A stretch of DNA of 64,000 bases. Origin: Hirsutella rhossiliensis. Its lineage: Eukaryota > Ascomycota > Sordariomycetes > Hypocreales > Ophiocordycipitaceae. The DNA is taken from NCBI RefSeq assembly GCF_020360975.1, contig NW_025408676.1:2604001-2668000 (forward strand), given 5' to 3'. This document shows, piece by piece, positions 59,011-64,000 of this stretch (positions are counted from its first letter, which is position 1; every line of letters begins with the position of its first letter). A program made the position numbers and the translations under genes. The notes beneath the pieces are model-generated. The model worked only from the letters and a program-made list of their open reading frames with translations. It did not search any database and was not told where the DNA came from.

Positions 59011-60076
59011 GGTTAGCGGTAGATTTAGTTAGAGAAATACTAAGAAAATACTAGGTCTTTACTATAATACTTATAGCCTTAGATAGCGGGAACCTTAAAT
59101 ATAGGTATAAAAAGGGCGCGGTTTAATATAGAAAAGGGAGCGTAAAAAGATAAGGAAATTAAGTTCCTAAAATAAAAATAAATATAAGTACTAAAATATA
59201 GAATTAGGTTACCGTTTACTATAAGCAGCCTATTAATACTTATTAGCTAGTTAACCTATCCTTAGACTTTTAAGAGAACGAATAGTAACGGTATATACTA
59301 TATACTATTATTTCTCCCTTAGCTATAGTAACTTATACTATTATATAGCGCGCGTATAGAGCTTTTAAGTATAGGTAATATAACCTTATAATACTCCTTA
59401 CTATATAGTAAATTCTTTAATAAGGTCTTTAGCGATAATATCCTTAGCGGCTACCTAAGAGTTATAGCTACTTAGCTAGCCTTTCTAGCTAATAAGGTAT
59501 TTTATATAAGCGGTCCCTTAGCTATATCTATAAGTTCTAAAGTTAAGGATTCTTTTAACTTCCTAGTAGTTAGTATTAGGTTCTAGGCTAAGTTAGGCGT
59601 TTAGTTATTTAGCTAGCTATAGCTATATAATAGAAATAATATTATAGATATTTAAGGATCTAGCTAGGTTAAGGTAGTAAGCTAGATAGCCGATTTACTT
59701 AAGGACTTTAAATAGTCCTATATAGCGTTCCTTTCACTTTACTACCTATCTATTAGCTATACTATATCCTTTCCCTAACTAAAGCTATACCTAGTCTCTA
59801 GGTTTAAACTTTAATACTTAGTACTTTATATTATACTACTTTTTTATTCCTACTTAAGCTAGAGCGATCGAGATCCTAGCCTAGTCCTAAAGTATCTCCC
59901 TATCTATCTATAAGGGGCCTTTTCTAAGGTATCGCCTACTATTATCTATTTATATCTTAGTTAGTAGCTCGCTTAAAAAGGTATTAATTACTAAGGAGTA
60001 AGAGTTATTAAAGGTAAATTAAAGTAATAGTAATACGTTAACCTATTAATAAGATAGGAAGTTAGTATAACGACCG
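59011..60076. other. RIPed DNA, nothing recognised
   Basis: No motif, long repeat or convincing frame was found on either strand. Some CG-containing words survive, so RIP is incomplete. Confidence 0.45.
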
Positions 60077-60279
60077 GTATTATTCCTAAGGGATAAACCT
60101 ATTAAGGGGTTTATATTAATAGATATAATAAGGCGTGGTCTAAGTAATAGTAAGTATATTACGTTAGTAATAAGTTAGAGGTTATAGACTATAGACTATA
60201 ACTAGGTAATTAGAATTAAAGATAGAATCGTAATAAAGATTTATATTAAAAGCTAGAAAGCTATCTATTTAAAGGAGTA
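60077..60279 (+). repeat. 203-bp repeat, copy 2 (pair at 1128-1330)
   Basis: Same length and strand as the copy at 1128-1330 and, like it, ends with AAAGGAGTA, after which the two sequences differ. This copy is a little less AT-shifted. Confidence 0.6.
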
Positions 60280-60899
60280 AAAGTAGGTAGCTATATATAC
60301 CTATAGAGACTATCCTTAGATTATAGGCCTAGCTATAATCCTTAATATTAGATTATATAGAGCGTAGTAATCCTATTAATCCTAGATTACTTAAATCTCT
60401 ACGATCCCCTTAATCCTATATCTATTAAATAGTTATACTAACTATTTATCTATTAAACTATATTATATACTTAATATAGTCGACTATTAGCGGCTTAGTA
60501 GCTATAGTTATAATACGATATCTCCCTTCCTTTTAGTCTTATCTATAAGACTTACTATAGCTACCTTAGCCGCTATATATAAATATACCCTTATTACGTT
60601 ATACGTAAGTATATCGTTCTTTATTTCTTAATCCTTTTAAGATATACTACTAATAGTATATTTAGTCGTATACTAAAAAATCGTTCCTAAAAAGCCTTTA
60701 AGCGCGCTACTCTTACTAAATATATTAACTTAAGTAGAGATCCTATTAATATACTATGCACTTAATACTTTAAGGTAAAGAAGATAAATTATTAGATAGC
60801 TAAAAATTCTTCGCGCTATAATAATTATATTACTAGTAGTCGTCCCTATTATAATAGTATTTTAGTAGCCTCTTTTTATAGGTATCTTTTAATTCTTTT
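60280..60899. other. RIPed DNA, nothing recognised
   Basis: Between the 203-bp repeat and the coiled-coil frame. The stretch 60300-60480 has loose repeats of TAATCCTA and TTAATCCTA. No gene seen. Confidence 0.45.
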
Positions 60900-61383
60900 T
60901 ATATATAGTAGCTAACGTATTTCTTTTAGTAATTAAATTATTAGCGGAGTAGTATAGGCTATATTTTAAAGAGAAGGAAGCTAAGGAAGCCTTATTAAAG
61001 CTTTAGGTATAGCTTATAAACCTTTAGTCGTAAATATCTATCGCCGTTAATTATTTAGCTTATACCTAGAAGATTTAGAATCGTATAAAGGAAAAGAGTT
61101 CTAAGTTATTTTATTATAGTATCTAAGAAGTAGATACTAAGGATAGCGTTTTACCTACGCTTAATATATATAAGTATTAGGTAGTAAATAACTTATAATT
61201 ATTAAGCGTTCTTAATAAAGCAAATTAGTCCTCGTTTAGTATTAGTAAGGAGTTTATAGATCTTAGTCTTTTAATCCCTCTTAAACCTTTTAGTAAAATT
61301 ATTAAAGTAAAGAGCTATAATAGGTTAAGTACTTAAGTAGTTCCTAAGTATTTTCCTCTAGTCTATATCCCTTTTACTTAATA
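60900..61383 (+). pseudogene. RIPed ORF with a coiled-coil stretch, unknown
   Basis: A plus-strand frame opens with VANVFLLVIKLLAE, passes through YFKEKEAKEALLKL and the helical NRIKEKSSKLFYYSI, then EVDTKDSVLPTLNIYKY, and ends near PKYFPLVYIPFT. Every stop inside it is TAA or TAG and fits a former glutamine or tryptophan. The heptad-like EKEAKEALLKL segment suggests a coiled coil. There is no recognised domain. Transposons and old host genes are both possible sources. Confidence 0.4.
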
Positions 61384-62404
61384 AGGTACTTTTATTACTA
61401 ACTTTATTTTCTTATATTTAGTATTTATTCTACTTTATATTCTTAATTATCGTTAACTTTAATTTTTCCTTATAGTTTAGCGTTTTATAGGGCTAGTTTT
61501 AATAATAAGATATAAAATATTAGGTATATCCGTATTATTATTAGTAGCGAAAGTTTATAGTTAACTTTTAAAATAGTTTTCTTAACCTTAAACGGTCTAA
61601 GTTTCTTAAAATCTAATTTATTACTTAGTCGTTTTATTTTAATATTTTATTATATAAGGTAGACTATATTTCCCTCTTAAAAGATTAGTCCTTATAATCT
61701 TTTCCGATTATAGTAAGTAGATATTCGTTCTTTAATAAATTTAAGTTCTTATTATATTTCTTTATATAATTTTTATAGCTAATCTACTTATAGTATCGCT
61801 CGTTTTACTTATAGTCCTTATTAAGTAACCTTAAATACTTTTAAGTTATATTTATAATTAGCGTATATTAGTAAGAGCTTAGTTATTTTTATAACTAAGC
61901 TATTATAAGCTAGTTATACTATTAATAGCTATTTAACTTAATCGTTTTATTTATAGCTAATATAGTATTATAAATATTATTTAAGCGTTTAGTTAAGTCG
62001 TTTTATTTACCTATCTATTTATAGGTAATAAGCTATACTAAGCTTATATTTCGTCCTTAATTATACTATAAGAGCTTACTAAAACTTAGCTATAAATATA
62101 CTTCCTTTATTAAAGATAATCTTATTTAATAGTCTATAATTACTAATAATAGCTTATAGGAATATATATACTAGCTCTTTTATATTACTTACTTCTTTAT
62201 ATAGTAAAAAGTATTTATACTTTATTAATCTATTAGTAATAATAAATATACTATTATACTTAATATTAGTTATAGGTTCTTTTAATAGTAGTAGTTTTAT
62301 AATATAGTTAAAAGCTATTAAATCCTATAGTTTCTCTAGTACTAGTAGCAGTTATAATTCTCTATATAGCTTATATTATTTAGCTTTACTTTATATATAA
62401 AGTT
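61384..62404. other. RIPed DNA, nothing recognised
   Basis: No gene recognised. The words TCGTTTTATTTA and TCGTTTTACTTA recur three times between 61790 and 62020, hinting at an old short repeat. It ends where the tail of LINE copy I starts. Confidence 0.45.
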
Positions 62405-64000
62405 TATATTATTATTATTAAGATTACGCTAGGGACCTAGCTAGAGGTATCTAGAACTTTAATATTAAATAGGAGGGAAAAACTAAAGTACCTAAGGGAA
62501 AACCCTCCCTTCTTTTAGTATAGGTCCGCCTTAAATAAGGTTATAGTAGTAATATATAGGAAATTTACGCTAGCTACCGCGGGCTCCTCCTATAAAATCG
62601 CGTCTCGGCATAGGCCCTCTTAGGCTATAGCCGCTACTATCCTAAGCGGCCGCGGCCTAGGCTCGCTAGCCCGGGCCTAGGGTTATAGGCAGTAGTCTCT
62701 CTCTAAGGGCCTAACTCGCGGGCGCCTCTATTTACCCTAGCTCCTATATTATAGCCGCGTAGCCGCGGTTACGTTAGCTTATCGGTCTATTAGTTAGTAG
62801 GGTAGGTAATATCCGGTTACCGGGCTAGGCGCTAGTATAGGTCGCTCCTAGGTAGGGCCGGCTAATCGAAATTCGGTTAGCTAGCTCCGCTAATCGTAAA
62901 TCGGTTCCCGTCTAGCTACGCGACTTCCCGATTAAGGGCGCGGCGGCCTATATTTACCCTCTATCTCGTAGTTACTAATTACGCGCGCCTAGCTCGCGCT
63001 TATATATACCTACCCTCCCCCCTTAGTTCTATATATACCTCCTCCTATCCCTTTATTATCTATCTCTTTTATAGGCCTAACTACTACCTCGCCTACCTTA
63101 TTTCTATAACTTTAGGTCTCTTTAATTCTATATTTAGTTCGCTCGTCGTTACGTTATAATATCTAACTAAGAAGCTAACTTAGGTAGTAGCGGCTCGCCT
63201 CCTTTAAAACCCCCTCTTTATAAGAAAGTTATTATAGTAGCGGGATTAAAGCGCTCTATCCTATATTTTATATATATTAGGCGTCTTATTAGTAAGCTTA
63301 CCTATAAGTCCTTTACCGGCTATTAAAACTAGTTTTATATATATTAATCCTAGCTTTATCCTAAGTTAGTCCTACCTTTAGTATTTTTACTAACTTTAAT
63401 AGCTATAAAGGCTAAAGCGTATATCGCTTATACTAACTTTAACTAGTCTTATTATTAAGTAAGTAACCCTTTCCCGCTATAATACTATCTAAGTTTAATA
63501 CTAATCTAAGTTCTAGATTACCTTTAAAAGCGAGGAAGCCGCTAGTACCTTTTACTAAGTATAGTCTAAGGTCGATAGCCCTTCCCTTATTAAGGGTTTA
63601 GTATAAGAGCGCCTTTATTATATTATTCTAGAAACTTATATTCGCGTTAGTTAGAAGGCCCTTACTACTAAGGGTAAGGGCGTATTAAGCGAGTCTACCC
63701 CTAGTTTAGCTATAGTCGCTAAGAATATAAAGACGCTTATATTAGCTTTTACCTATTTCGTAGATAATACCTATTATATATATAAGTCCTTAGAAAAGCA
63801 CTTAGGTAAGTTTAGCAACGCTATTAAGACCCTAGCCTAAGTCGGGCTTAAGTCGCTCTTAGTCGCTTAAAAGACTCTTATAGCGGTTAACGATCTCGCT
63901 AACTATTTCTATCCTATTACTAGTAATAGCCCTAATATAGAGGATAGTAGCTTTAATCTTACTAGTCTTACTAAGCCCGTTCTAGCCTTAATCCCTATCG
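62405..64000 (-). mobile_element. LINE copy I, cut by the window end
   Basis: Begins with the TTA repeat tail and aligns with copy C from 50525 to about 52130, so only the 3' region with the antisense ORF is inside the window. Like copy C it keeps many CG-containing words and seems less RIPed than copies A, B and H. ORF2 and the 5' end would lie beyond the window. Confidence 0.8.

Noticed and set aside
1..64000. tRNA, rRNA, CRISPR, plasmid or phage features
   Set aside because: None seen on either strand. The window has the character of fungal nuclear repeat DNA.

Overview
This 64 kb window looks like repeat-dense heterochromatin of a filamentous ascomycete (Pezizomycotina). About 57.5 kb (1-42416 and 48906-64000) is AT-rich transposon debris in which CA and TG dinucleotides are rare, TA is everywhere, and CG survives. 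That is the mark of repeat-induced point mutation (RIP), a premeiotic process of these fungi that turns CpA into TpA in duplicated DNA. I found no intact host gene, tRNA, rRNA or CRISPR array. The species cannot be named from the sequence.

Layout. 1-2071: degraded DNA, with a 203-bp segment repeated at 60.1 kb. 2072-41787: nested copies of one LINE of about 7.3 kb. Copy A (+, 2072-9380) and copy B (-, 9401-25526) lie tail to tail. Copy B is split by a 568-bp solo LTR (10628-11195), a full 6323-bp Ty1/copia element (12623-18945) and a 1853-bp TIR element (23201-25053). LINE pieces E, F, G and H follow (25.5-41.8 kb), with a solo copia LTR (29192-29887) and an inverted pair of short elements with a LINE-like tail (30.2-32.2 kb). 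41788-42416: AT-rich spacer.

42417-48905: a GC-normal, unRIPed Ty3/gypsy chromovirus on the minus strand. It has paired LTRs, a CTTAA target duplication, gag with a zinc knuckle, protease, reverse transcriptase, RNase H, integrase and chromodomain, broken by indels rather than RIP. Its primer binding site pairs with 11 nt of its own LTR, which points to Tf1-type self-priming.

48906-64000: RIPed DNA again. It holds a 45-bp minisatellite, an unrecognised minus-strand gene (49366 to about 58650) split by LINE copy C (50525-57875) and by a second 568-bp solo LTR (58032-58599), degraded unknown DNA with one coiled-coil reading frame, and LINE copy I running off the window end.

How the parts relate. 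The LINE encodes ORF1 (CCHC knuckle) and ORF2 (AP endonuclease, reverse transcriptase, C-terminal Cys/His motif) on one strand. A further 2.4 kb carries a candidate ORF on the opposite strand, and the whole unit appears to move together. Nesting gives an order of events: LINEs first, then copia elements and the TIR element, then RIP, and last the gypsy insertion. The gypsy chromodomain would be expected to steer integration into H3K9-methylated DNA, which is the kind of place where it sits.
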